Assembly: GCA_949318235.1 (NCBI GenBank) | Contig: OX439137.1 | Coordinates: forward strand, 6,122,641-6,186,640 | Origin: Ecdyonurus torrentis | Lineage: Eukaryota > Arthropoda > Insecta > Ephemeroptera > Heptageniidae | Length of the DNA: 64,000 bases | Direction: 5' to 3' | In this document: piece after piece, positions 35,874 to 46,672 of the stretch | How the letters are laid out: each line of letters begins with the position of its first letter | How positions within the stretch are numbered: position 1 is the stretch's first letter | Notes under the pieces: model-generated | The model's input: the letters and a program-made list of their open reading frames with translations, nothing else | Told to the model about the DNA's origin: nothing | Databases searched by the model: none | Program-made: the position numbers and the translations under genes

Positions 35874-38800
35874 GGGATTATCATGTTATAAAACCTCCCA
35901 AAATCGCGATCTTAAAATTTTAATTTTTAACACGCTGAGAGCAACCGCTGTTTAGTGACTTTAGAACCTATACGTCCCAGCTACAACTTGCTCTCACGCT
36001 AGCTTGGTGCAGGCAGGAGTTACCCTTATTTTTGCTCTTGACATCATATTTAAGTATGTAAAATGTTTTTAAACCCTTAGATTTGTACTAAAATAGTTTA
36101 TGCACAGATAAGAGTAACTCCAGCTTGCACCAAGCTAGTGTGAGATCAAGTTGTAGCTGTGACGTAGGTTCTAAGTTGCTAAACGGCGGTTGCTCTCAGG
36201 GTGTTCATAATTAAAATTTTAAGATCGCGATTTCGGGAGGTATGATAACACGATGATCACTATTAATAAAGCCATTGTTGACTACCCCTTTAAATGTAAA
36301 AAATGCTCAATTTAATGTGCTCCAATCGTTCTATTTTCTTTTATTGTCCTCCATTTTTATCTATTCAACATTTTTTGAAGTCAGTATGGATGCTAAATAT
36401 TGTTTACTATAATGTAAACTTAGTTGTTGTACTAATGTTGTAAACTGAAATTTTATAACTATTACTTTTTTTTAGATTTAAGTGTGAACTTTACTAGATG
36501 TAATTTATTTTGCATGATTCAATATTCAAGTGTTTAACTGTAAATATTAATTATGTGATGCTTTAATTTTTGCATAATCATATTTATTTTTCAGGATTTG
36601 GAAGCTCCTAATCTAAAGGGGAAATTCACTCCAAGGTAAAGAATGCATATATTTAAGTGCCCTTTATTCTGGGGGGAGGGACAAGGAATAAGAAGTTAGG
36701 GTTTTATTTATTTAATGTTCAAACTTTTCATAAAAAAATTGAGGAGTGGGAGATAGTAAGATGCAAGCACCACATCCCATTCCCAATTTTTTTTCTGATC
36801 TATTTGTTATGGTGTGTAATGTAAACCAAATAGAACATATATTTTAGTAAGTTAAGCCCCTTATTTGGAAAATTATAATACCCAAAAATCTTAAAGACGT
36901 AGAACACCTTAAACAAAAAACTTGCCTAATATCCTAACATACCCAAATATCAACACTATTTTGGCCGGAGTCATTGATTTCTAATTTATTTTCCATTTAC
37001 GACATGTCAGTTGCGGGTTTACTACGTCACAGCTCGCCTGGTCCACGCGCGCGGAAACCAGGCAAGCTGTGACGTAGTAAACCCGCAACTGACATTTTGT
37101 AAATGGAAAATAAATTAGAAATCAATGACTCCGGCCAATATAATGTTGATATTTGGGTATGTTAGGATATTAGGCAAGTTTTTTGTTGAAGGTGTTTTGT
37201 ACGCCTTTAAGGCGGAAAATCAGCTACTGCTGGGTTTGACTAAAAACTTGTAAAGAAAGCAAAACCTGAAAATTTGCACAGATAATTAGGATAAGATATT
37301 TTCAAAAATGAAAAAAATGTATAGGATGGGTAAATGCTAAATATTAAAATAAGATTTTTTTTTTTTTTTTTTTTTTTTTGAAGTTTTTTAGTTCCATAAG
37401 AGCCCATCTTAATTTTAACAATTATTTTCTCTCGTATCTGATGATCACAGGTTCTAAATTTTTTATTATGGGTAGCTGTTACTAATAGCTTTCAAATGGT
37501 ATCATAAAGTTTTGAAGTTTTATTTTAGATTTTGAGATAAAAGTCATCTAAATACAACCCTTTAACAAAAAATGAGATGTATGATTAACGGGAAACTCCA
37601 TATGCAGTGAAATGATAGATATGATAGATAGGATAGAAAGGATGGAGTATTTTCTAATGCCATAAATATACATTCCCAACATTGTCTGTTAAACAAATCA
37701 GTTGTTATTGCTTTGAAATCTTTTTACTAGTCATTTTGCATGTTGATCTTGTTGCGAACATAATGTGTATCTCGTTTTTTATCACGCATAGCAAAATGCC
37801 TATCTTCGTGTTTTTTTGTCAGAGTAAGAAAAATGTCTATCTTGTTCCCAAATGTTATGGAGATGGCGCTTGAGATAGACTTTTTGCTTACGCTGACAAA
37901 AAACGAGATAGACATTTTGCTTTGCGTGATAAAATATGAGATAGACATTTTGTTTGCAACAAGATTGATGTGGTTTAGAGTGAGTTTGTATTCTCATGAT
38001 ATTTTCCATTTCCAGTTGTCTACCATACAAGTGCAAGCAATGTGATCATCTCTTCACTGATATCAACTCTCTATTGTCACATGAATTAGATCATGCAAAA
38101 CCCACCACGTCAATTGATTTTTACCCCCGAAATCCATCAGTGCAACAATGTCTACCTTATCAATGCCCACATTGCTCTCAATCGTTCCTTTCTCGACATT
38201 CATTACAGCTTCATAATTCACAAAAACATGGAAGCTTATGTAGTAGTGATAATCTCTTCTCAGTACTATTAGATAATATAACCATAGAAGAGCCAGTTTT
38301 TAAATTCCCTGGTCCTCCAACTTTTACAAATGAAGATTTATTTGAAATAAACTCTGATACAGAACAAGAGACAAACAACAAAAACGCTAAATTTGAAATC
38401 AACATTCCTATTACTAGTAATATAGAACTTACTACTACTAGTGAAGTGAAAAATCATAACAGTAAGTTGCTGAAACATAATCACAGTAAAAAGAAAGTCA
38501 AACGTAAATCCAAATATAAAAAATCAAGTTATAATACTAGAAGTATACGTAAACAATACAATACCAGTGAATCAGAATCAATAAATAGTTTAATAGAAGT
38601 TACAAATGTAGATATTAGTTATGAATGTTCAGAATGCCCAAATAAATTTAAAGATTTAAAATTATTTAAAAAACATTTAAATACACATAAAAATAATAAA
38701 AAGCAAGATTGTCATCATTGTAGTAAAAAATTTACATTATCAGGTCTTAAATCTCATTTAAAAAGACTTACTAAAGTAAAACAAGAATATATTTGTGATT

Positions 38801-40092
38801 TATGTAAAAAATCATGTAGAAGTAGGCATCATTTGGTAATGCATATAAAAAATATACATAATGATAGTAAATTACAATGTTCAAAATGTCCAAGAGTATT
38901 TAAATCTAAAGAAGGTTTACAAGGACATTTAATGAAACATGATGGTATATATAGTTTCTTATGTGATATTTGTGGTAGTAAATTTTTGACGCAATCTTCT
39001 ATGAGAATTCATAGAAGACGTCATACACAACAGAATTTCTTTACGTGTGACGTATGCGGTAAGAAAATACAAGAACATAATAGATTTCAAGATCATCTTA
39101 GAACTCATACTGGGGAAACACCATTTGGATGTGGACAATGTGATAGAAAATTCCATTCTAAGAAATTATTAAAACAACATAGTCAGATACATAATAATGA
39201 AAGACCACATAAATGTCCACATTGTAATTTATCATTTAAAAGAGTTGGTAATTTAAAACAACATTTACAAAGACATCAAATATATCGTCCTATATGTAGT
39301 ATATGTAGAGCATCCTTCAATACATGTGATGAAAGAAATGAACATAGAAGAACACATACATTAGAAGAAAGAGAACTAGCTAAATTAGCTAGATTAAAAG
39401 AACCAAAAGGTCCTAAAAGAAATCGTAATCAATTTTTATGTAAATATTGTAAAATTGTATTTAATAGTAAAGAAGAAAAATCACAACATTTAGCAGATAA
39501 TCCAGATCATGTTAATAGTGTTAAATGTCAGGAATGTGATCAAACTTTCCGTTCGATACAATCTTTAACTGTTCATCAAAGAGTCCATACGGGTGAGAGG
39601 CCATTCAGTTGTTCTGTTTGTCTCAAATCATTCAGAACATACGCTACATGTAGACAACATACATTAGTCCATTCAACAGAAAATAAATTTAAATGTGATG
39701 AATGTGACCGTGCATTTAATAGATTATATGCATTAAATGTTCATAAACGTTCCCATAGTACAGAAAGACCATTTATTTGTACTACCTGTGGAAGAGGTTT
39801 TAAACAAAGTCAAGATATGAAAAAACATATGAAATTACATTTAGTTAAAGATAATAATTCTGATAATAATATTATACATACTACAAGAATTAGAGAAAAT
39901 AATTCATCATGGATAATTGAAGATGATTTAACGGGTCATTTAAATCAACCATTACAAGAAACTATTACTATTCCTGCGGAAATACATACGGATCTTAATT
40001 TTACTCAAACTAATTTATTAAGTAGTAGTAATATAGTTATAACTGTACCTTTTGTTCATGCTGCGGATCCTCAAGCATATTTTAATATGTAG
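31716..40092 (+). CDS. THAP-ZAD-C2H2 zinc finger protein (911 aa, 6 coding exons)
   Basis: Exons: 31716-31819, 31911-32095, 34040-34227, 35550-35690, 36595-36635 and 38016-40092. All introns are GT-AG and the frames close exactly to 912 codons including TAG. Residues 1-80 form a THAP domain: C8, C13, C56 and H59 as the C2CH zinc ligands, HKFP, W39, and a TAKPTVP stretch resembling the AVPTIF box. Residues 113-200 form a ZAD: CRLC at 113-116 and CRQC at 171-174, followed by a long helix. From residue 226 to 828 there are 16 C2H2-type units, several with TGE-type linkers. Unit 4 lacks its last His, and unit 12 has a long H-x6-H spacing. The tail (829-911) has no recognisable domain. THAP and C2H2 arrays bind DNA, so a sequence-specific nuclear regulator is very likely. 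An in-frame TAG at 31704 just upstream supports the start. The 2-kb last exon holds all the fingers. Confidence 0.9.
32443..32789. mobile_element. Family B palindromic TTAA element, copy 2 (decayed)
   Basis: TTAA at 32443-32446 and 32786-32789. AGGCGTAGAACATGTTG at the left and a decayed right end. The central inverted CACAGCTCGC... / ...AGCTGTGACA is retained. It lies in THAP-ZAD intron 2. Confidence 0.7.
32803..32994. mobile_element. Family E palindromic element, copy 1
   Basis: Ends TATCGATGTTGTTGTGAAC and its inverted match. Inside are repeated units of about 30-40 bp built from AAGCAAAATGTGTA and TCGTTTTTTGTCA, with one ATGGAGATGGCGCTCGA near the right. It lies in THAP-ZAD intron 2. Confidence 0.7.
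33045..33293. mobile_element. Family E palindromic element, copy 2
   Basis: Same unit structure; GAGCGCCATCTCCATAATG lies in the opposite orientation to copy 1. Only 50 bp separate the two copies. Confidence 0.7.
34582..34862. mobile_element. Inverted-repeat element O (THAP-ZAD intron 3)
   Basis: TGTACAGTTTCAGACAAATG followed by AAAGGTAAC at the left is repeated inverted at the right. A weaker inner pair, GATGCACG / CGTGCATC, is also present. Confidence 0.7.
34945..35070. repeat. Repeat T, copy 1
   Basis: ATAGCATCCATAAAGTTAGC plus flanking CTTTAGGCTCT and CACTGTCCTAGGCTT recur with few changes at 56.04-56.15 kb. Nature unknown. Confidence 0.6.
35300..35428. mobile_element. Inverted-repeat element U (THAP-ZAD intron 3)
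   Basis: CTTTATCACGATGAAGTC at the left mirrors GACTTCTTCGTGATAAG at the right; TAGCTAGGT / ACCTAGCTA continue the arms. Confidence 0.65.
35808..36293. mobile_element. Family C foldback TTAA element, copy 1
   Basis: TTAA then AGGGGTAGTCAACAATGGC, with its inverted copy before the right TTAA (36290-36293). Inner arms (AACTTGCTCTCACGCTAGC, AAAATTTTAAGATCGCGAT) are also inverted. A long T-run sits in the left arm. It lies in THAP-ZAD intron 4. Confidence 0.8.
36891..37210. mobile_element. Family B palindromic TTAA element, copy 3
   Basis: TTAA at both ends, arms nearly perfect inverted copies. The inner arm reads GTTGCGGGTTTACTACGTCA, different from copies 1 and 4 at this place yet matched in its own partner arm. 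Confidence 0.85.
37207..37565 (+). mobile_element. Family H copy in THAP-ZAD intron 5
   Basis: TTAA at 37207-37210 and 37562-37565. It directly follows family B copy 3, sharing the same TTAA. Confidence 0.7.
37743..37969. mobile_element. Family E palindromic element, copy 3
   Basis: TTGATCTTGTTGCGAAC at the left and its inverted match at the right; ATGGAGATGGCGCTTGAGAT inside. It ends about 46 bp before the acceptor of the zinc-finger exon of THAP-ZAD. Confidence 0.7.
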
Positions 40093-40124
40093 CTTACAAA
40101 AAAAAAATAATAGGTAATAATAAC

Positions 40125-40182
40125 ACATAAAAAAGAGAGGTAAAAGATTTTTGGGGAAATCTCTTACCTCTCTTTTTTGTGT
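40125..40182 (+). other. 26-bp hairpin just after the THAP-ZAD stop codon
   Basis: Arms 40125-40150 and 40157-40182 pair over 26 positions with two differences (one tolerated as G-U in RNA) around the loop TTGGGG. It begins 33 nt after the TAG and should be part of the 3' UTR. It may be a tiny inverted-repeat transposon, an RNA stability element or a small-RNA hairpin; the sequence cannot decide. Confidence 0.6.
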
Positions 40183-40287
40183 TTCTATCTATCTTTTAAT
40201 TATCAACCTATCGCAAAGTCGATTTTTTCCTAATTATATATTTATAGGTAATAATAAAGTAGATTTTGCATTTTACTTTAAAAAAGT

Positions 40288-40293
40288 AATAAA
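40288..40293 (+). terminator. Candidate polyadenylation signal for the THAP-ZAD gene
   Basis: AATAAA about 195 nt after the stop codon. In sequence this AT-rich a hexamer can arise by chance, so the call rests mainly on position. Confidence 0.3.
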
Positions 40294-40372
40294 TTGCGAT
40301 GCCTTTTATAAGATTATATTAATATTATATTATGGTCTGTTTTATGACGTGCAATAATTTTTATGTGCAATA

Positions 40373-40688
40373 TATAGGGGGTGTGCGCATGACGTCATTC
40401 TAAATGATTTTTTGATGCTCTTCTTGAGCAATGAATAACATTGCTGAACATAGGACAAACATAGCTTATGGCTATTTTCTTTACAAAATAAGCTATTTTT
40501 TTGTTGTTATCATTATTTTTCTTGCATACTTGAAAAACTAATTCAGCCTGTTAACAGCATCAATGCTCTCAAAAGTATATTGCAAATTATTTTTAAACTG
40601 GCAAAATGAGTAAATTTTTCCATACTGGCCCATGTTATTTAGCGCTCGCACTTATGGCACCGATTTTAGAATGAATGAAACCACCCTA
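40373..40688 (-). mobile_element. Family D TIR element, copy 2
   Basis: TAGGGGGTGTGCGC at the left and GAAACCACCCTA at the right, in opposite orientation to copy 1. It lies about 280 bp after the THAP-ZAD stop. Confidence 0.7.
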
Positions 40689-41257
40689 AAGAATTGTTTT
40701 GTTTTACATGTATTATTTTGAATGAAAACTGAATTGAAACTGTATTGCACTGTGTAAAAAGGCCATTATTGACTAATAAGGAAGAAACTATTTTTAGACT
40801 ACTAGGTGATTTCGATGTGATCAAAATTGCTTAAAGTCAGTTGTTTTTTCATAGTCAATATTAATGCATTTATTTTGTACTTTACTGCTAAAATGTATCA
40901 AGATTTTGTATTTTGTGATATAAAAAAAGAAGCCAAAATTATTATTTCTTATATTTGTACTTATGTATAAAATGTACATAGCTTTCAAGCGTTTCTTTAA
41001 AAAAATAAATAAAAAATAATATATCATTATTTGAATATACATTTAGATTTTTCTCCTTATTATGGCTATTCTATGACAATTCTATAAAATAAATTTACAC
41101 ATAACTAATTTAATTTTGAGTTATTTATTTTTCCTGTTTTTCATGTACAAAATTATTATTATAATTAGGTATCAATTAATCACTGCTGAAAGGTGGTATG
41201 TATGCATAATTGTATCATGGTGGCATATAGTTTAAAATATAGGCCTATAGTTATATA

Positions 41258-41259
<2 letters not shown>

Positions 41260-41311
<52 letters not shown>
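41260..41311. repeat. (TA)n microsatellite
   Basis: About 26 units in the intergenic region. Confidence 0.95.
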
Positions 41312-41312
<1 letters not shown>

Positions 41313-41929
41313 CTTTTTTTTTGTGTGTTGTTGAAGCACCAACGTGTACCATTATTGTCATGTACAACATTAAAGTTTATTTGTTTGTTTATTTTTATTT
41401 ATTTATTTTTTGCGTGCAACTTGAACAGACAATCAAAACATAATTACATAATATATTATACTCAACAAAAAATATATTGGTAAAAAAAAAAAAATAAATA
41501 AAAAAGGCACTCATTTTAACTATTTCATTTAAAAATATATAAAAAAAAACAAGCTATGTATGATTTTATAGCATCAAATAAAAAATAATATATTTAATTT
41601 TGAGAGTTTGTAATTTAACGCCTAATTAAAAGCAGAATTCCTTTTCAATGTCAATTTACTGATTATATAACATGGTGTAACACGAAAGCCAACCCCTTTC
41701 ATATTTAATTTTCTTTATTTTTTATTATTATTATTTTTTGCTTGAACAATAATTTGCATTTTAATGCTTAATTATTATGGAGGTATTATTACGCGTCATG
41801 TGAATAATGCTTAATCTTCGCTTCCAAAGTTTTGGAATTGCATTAAAATTGAATAGTGTTTATTTATTTATTTTTGGTAAAGATAGATCAAAAGTTTAGA
41901 GATTTGAAAGTTTGTGTTAACATTACTTC

Positions 41930-42153
41930 GGAAACGTTCGGAACGTTCTCGTGTATCATCGTAAATTTGAATCCGAAACATTTCGATAGTGTTTTGTTTC
42001 ATGGTAGTCGGCAACAAAAAATATCCAACTCCTGATAATTTGTTATTAATCGTATTTTGTGCCTGAAATAGTTTTGTTGATGAAGAAATTAAACGCTGAA
42101 CTTTTTAAGTAAAAGATTTAGCACAAAATTACTGTGTTTTTTGATCAAGCAAG
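41930..42153 (+). other. Candidate upstream non-coding exon of TOP2
   Basis: A less AT-rich stretch (CGGAAACGTTCGGAACGTTC near 41930) ends in a strong donor, GTAAGTAT at 42153. A 3' splice site (TTGATTTCAG, AG at 46277-46278) lies 21 nt before the TOP2 ATG, so TOP2 probably has a spliced leader exon somewhere upstream; this is one candidate. If right, intron 1 would contain the giant foldback element. The left edge is arbitrary. Confidence 0.25.
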
Positions 42154-42760
42154 TAAGTATTATCTCTATAATGATCGATTATTGTGAAGAGTCTCAACAG
42201 AAAGTTCGTTGGCCTCACCGGGCCTCTTGCCTAGCTATTTTTCTTTGATAATTTAATTATCTAAAGTAATTAGGTACTAAGCGGGTATGTAAAAAGAAAG
42301 AATTATTTATTCTTCAACTATTTTTGATAGTATTATTGATATATGTTGAATGAAAAGTAATTTTTAGAGTTGCAGACTGGGTCATGAAATGGCGTGCATT
42401 TTGGCGGGTAAAGGGGGAGGTAAACATACATATTCATAATCGAAGAACTTTTGCAGCCTTATAATCATTGAATTAATCATGAAAAAGCATATTTTTGTAA
42501 AAATTTAAATTAAACTTTAGTGAATTATGTAATTTTTGTATCATATGTTGACTATTATTTTGTACTTCCATAGTTAATTTGAAAATTCCGACATTTAACC
42601 CACCAGCCAAACCAAACTTACCGTATGTACCTGTCACCACAAATCCACGCAGTGTAAAGTCAAATTTTACCAGTTAGAACTTTCTTGTTAATTTCATAGT
42701 TTTATGACTGTAAACAGACATGCACTGGCATACATACCGGTTTGCATTATGTATAAATCA

Positions 42761-45480
42761 ATGGTCCTCTTCGACATCGGCGAGCCACGCCCCCTTCGTG
42801 ACCTTGAGCAACAAACCAGTGGCAGAAAGTCGATCTACATGCAAATAACATAGGAGTTATAGCTAAAAGGACCATTTTGTTAGAGAGGGTTAAAATTAAC
42901 GCAGGGACTTTAAACTTGGTATATGTTAAGACAATTAAATTAACTTTAAGTTGACCAAGTTTCAAACCCCAGATCAACCCCTTTCACCCTTTCTAGGGGT
43001 GGTGAACATAACTATAATCGATTACTAGGGTGCATAGTAGACATCGTGATAACCCAATCTGGTGCCGGTTTAGGTGACCAATAAAGGTCATCCGTGGGGG
43101 GTTAGAAACATTAGTTCATAAATATGGGACGCCACATTAAATTTGACCAGCCCCTAGGGGTGGTTTGGGGGTGAAAACCCCCCAAAATCAAAGTTCACCG
43201 ATTTTGATAAAACAAACGTCTTGACTGGGGTTACTTGACCTTGCGAGAACAATGATGACCACCAAAATTGTTTAAACCCAACCCCTGATGACCCCTGAGG
43301 ACCCAGGGGTCGGTTGACCCTTAAAATTCGAGTTCTCCGATTTCGATGGAAAAAACGGTCTGACTGGGGTAACTTGACCTTGCAAGAACAATGATGACCA
43401 CCAGAATTTTTTAAACCCAACCCCTGAGGACCCCTGAGGACCCAGGGGTCGGCTGACCCTTAAAATTCGAGTTCTCCGATTTCGATGGAAAAAACGGTCT
43501 GACTGGGGTAACTTGACCTTGCAAGAACAATGATGACCACCAAAATTTTTTAAACCCAACCCCTGAGGACCCCTGAGGACCCAGGGGTCGGTTGACCCTT
43601 AAAATTCGAGTTCTCCGATTTCGATGGAAAAAACGGTCTGACTGGGGTAACTTGACCTTGCGAGAACAATGATGACCACTAAAATTGTTAAAACCCAACC
43701 CCTGATGACCCCTGAGGACCCAGGGGTCAGTTGACCCTTAAAATTCGAGTTCTCCGATTTCGATGGAAAAAACGGTCTGATGGGGTAGCTTGACCTTGCG
43801 AGAACAATGATGACCACCAAATTTTTTTAAACCCAACCCCTGAGGACCCAGGGGTCGGTTGACCCTTAAAATTTAAGTTCACCGATCTTGATGGAAAAAA
43901 CGGTCTGACTGGGGTAACTTGACCTTGCGAGAACAATGAAGACCACCAAAAAATTTTAAACCCAACTTCTGAGGACCCAGGGGTCGGTTGACCCTTAAAA
44001 TTCGAGTTCACCGATCTTGATGGAAAAAACGGACTGACTGGGGTAACTTGGCCTTGCAAGAACAATGTTGACCACCAAAAATTTTTAATCCCAACCCCTG
44101 AGGACCCAGGGGTCGGTTGACCCTTAAAATTTGAGTTCACCGATCTTGATGGAAAAAACGGACTGACTGGGGTAACTTGGCCTTGCGAGAACAATGATGA
44201 CCACCAAAATTTTTTAAACCCAACCCCTGAGGACCCAGGGATCAGTTGACCCTTAAAATTCGAGTTCTCCGATTTCAAAGGAAAAAACAGGCTGACAGGG
44301 ATGACCAATGGTGGTCATCATTGTTCTCGAAAGGTCAAGTTACCCCAGTCAGACCGTTTTTTCCATCGAAATCGGAGAACTTAATTTTTAAGGGTCAACC
44401 GACCCCTGGGTCCTCAGGGGTTGGGTTTAAAAATTTTTGGTGGTTACCTTTGTTCTTGCAAGGTCAAGTTACTCCTGTAAGACTGTTTTTTCCATTGAAA
44501 TCGGAGAACTCGAATTTAAAGGGTCAACCGACCCCTGGGTCCTCAGGGGTTGGGTTTAAAAAAATTGGTGGTGATTATTGTTCTCGCAAGGTCAAGTTAC
44601 CCCAGTCAGACCGTTTTTTCCATCAAGATCGGTGAACTCGAATTTTAAGGGTCAACCGACCCCTGGGTCCTCAAGGGTTGGGTTTAAAAAAATTTGGTGG
44701 TTATCATTGTTCTCGCAAGGTCAAGTTACCACAGTCAGCCCTTTTTTCCATCAAGATCGGTGAACTCGAATTTTAAGGGTTAACCGACCCCTGGGTCCTC
44801 AGGGGTCATCAGGGGTTTGGTTTTAACAATTTTAGTGGTCATCATTGTACTCGCAAGGTCAAGTTACCCCAGTTAGACCGTTTTTTCCATCGAAATCGGA
44901 GAACTCGAATTTTAAGGGTTAATATAACCGACCCCTGGGTCCTCAGGGGTCATCAGGGGTTGGGTTTTAACAATTTTAGTGGTCATCATTGTACTCGCAA
45001 GGTCAAGTTACCCCAATCAGGACGTTTGTTTCATGCAAATCGGTGAACTTTGATTTTGGGGGGTTTTTACCCCCAAACCACCCCTAGGGGGTGGTCAAAT
45101 TTAATGTGGCGTCCCATATTTATGAACTAATGTTTCTTATCCCCCACGGATGACCTTTATTGGTCACCAAAACCGGCACCAGATTGGGTTATCACGAGGT
45201 CTACTGTGCACCCCAGTAATCGAATATAGTTATGTTCACCACCCCTAAAAAGGGTGAAAGGGGTTAATCTGGGGGTTGAAACTTGGACAACTTAAAGTTA
45301 ATTTAATTGTCTTAACATCCACCAAGTTTGAAGTCCCTGCGTTAATTTAAACCTTTCTAACAAAATGGTCCTTTTAGCTATAACTCCTATGTTATTTGCA
45401 TGTAGAGCGACTTTCTGCCACTGGTTTGTTTGCTCAAGGTCGCGAAGGGGGCGTGGCACGCCGTTGTCGAAGAGGACCAT
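42761..45480. mobile_element. Giant foldback element with mirrored tandem arrays, 2.7 kb
   Basis: The outer 425-430 bp at each end (ATGGTCCTCTTCGACA... inward) are inverted copies of one another. Inside them are tandem units, in one orientation up to about 44,300 and in the opposite orientation from about 44,320 on. Left-arm unit starts, measured at TTAAAATTcG, are 43321, 43460, 43599, 43738, 43866, 43995, 44124 and 44253, giving spacings of 139, 139, 139, 128, 129, 129 and 129 bp. The right arm has about six units. The arrangement resembles Drosophila FB foldback elements, though with much longer units. No transposase is visible; open frames here are repeat artefacts. Confidence 0.85.
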
Positions 45481-46268
45481 GTAAAAGAATTACATACACC
45501 CCCCCCCCTCCCCTCCCACATATGTACTTCAAATACTTTTGAAAACGTTCTGCATGTTCAGTGTAATACGAGAGTTAATAGTGACCAATAAAGCCATCTC
45601 TTGATCATAATTGAAATTAATGTTAGTGAGGGCTTACGCATCGAATCTCGTCAGCTGTTCAGCGCGCCCTGAAGACATGAGTCAAATTGGCAACAAAATT
45701 GACCCTCAAAATAGATAAATTGGAAATATCATTTTTTGTTAATTAATTAAATTGATTTAGATTATTTTTATTACTATTTGCTGATTTTTGGAAGGAATTA
45801 TAAATATTTTTTGGAAATTATCAGTCTCTCAATGGACTGTGTAGTCGCGCCCCAGGCTATAGCCTGGCTATCGCCTGGCTATCGCTGCGTAACCGTGGTA
45901 TCATTATTTTCCTGCAGAGGCGCTGTTTTTGTTGACTATGTACTCTCGTATCTACTTACATGTTCTAAACCAGTCTTGAAAATGTTGATGAAAAATTCCT
46001 TAAACTTTCTATTAAAAAAAAAAAAAAAAAAGTCCAGTATCCCTCATTTAGGTAAATAATTCTGGTCTTGGTACCTTGGTGAAAAAAAAAAATAATAATA
46101 AACGCTAAAAAACATGACCTCCTGTTAAAGATTAGGAAACTAGAAGTTTCTAAGATTTTTCCCGCGCGTTTTAAGATTCCTCCATTAAGATTCAAATTTG
46201 ACATGTGTTATTATTTAGACTACACTACACTAATTAAGAGCTAAAATTTTAATTTTATATTCTTTGTA
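45481..46268 (+). other. TOP2 upstream region
   Basis: A C-run near 45500, CG-containing stretches at 45640-45690 (TCAGCGCGCCCTGAAG) and tandem GGCTATCGCCT-type repeats at 45855-45885. It could hold the TOP2 promoter, but no start site is identifiable. Confidence 0.35.
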
Positions 46269-46299
46269 TTGATTTCAGCAGAAATTTAGTGTTTGCAAA
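46269..46299 (+). promoter_or_regulatory. TOP2: 3' splice site in the TOP2 5' leader
   Basis: A pyrimidine-rich tract ending TTGATTTCAG (AG at 46277-46278) precedes a 21-nt leader remnant and the ATG at 46300. It suggests that the start codon lies in the second transcribed exon. Confidence 0.5.
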
Positions 46300-46634
46300 A
46301 TGAGTGACTCCGAAGGAAGTATGGGAGATATTTCTCCACCAAAGGCCAAGCCTAAACCTAAGAAGGCTAAACAGGCAATTGAAGACATTTATCAGAAGAA
46401 AACACAATTGGAACACATTCTTCTCCGTCCTGATACTTATATTGGTAAGTTTATATTTATATATATATATATATATCGAGGGTGCTCCGCTATAATGTCC
46501 TAAGTCCACTTGACCTTGAAAAATAAAAAATCGTCGGATCAACCCCAAATTTTGGATTTATCCATTTCAGGTCATTTGCAGCAAAAAATATTTTTCAAGG
46601 TCAAATGGACTTAGGACATTATAGCGGAGCACCC

Positions 46635-46672
<38 letters not shown>

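Larger units (their letters stand above)
40294..42760. other. Intergenic region between the THAP-ZAD and TOP2 genes, left part
   Basis: Family D copy 2, a (TA)n tract, and otherwise AT-rich sequence to 41.9 kb; then a less AT-rich part with the candidate TOP2 leader exon. No coding potential was seen. Confidence 0.5.

Noticed and set aside
42747..45480. Overlapping 60-190 codon frames in the foldback element
   Set aside because: Frames follow the 129/139-bp units and appear on both strands; the outer-arm frames are not conserved between the two arms.
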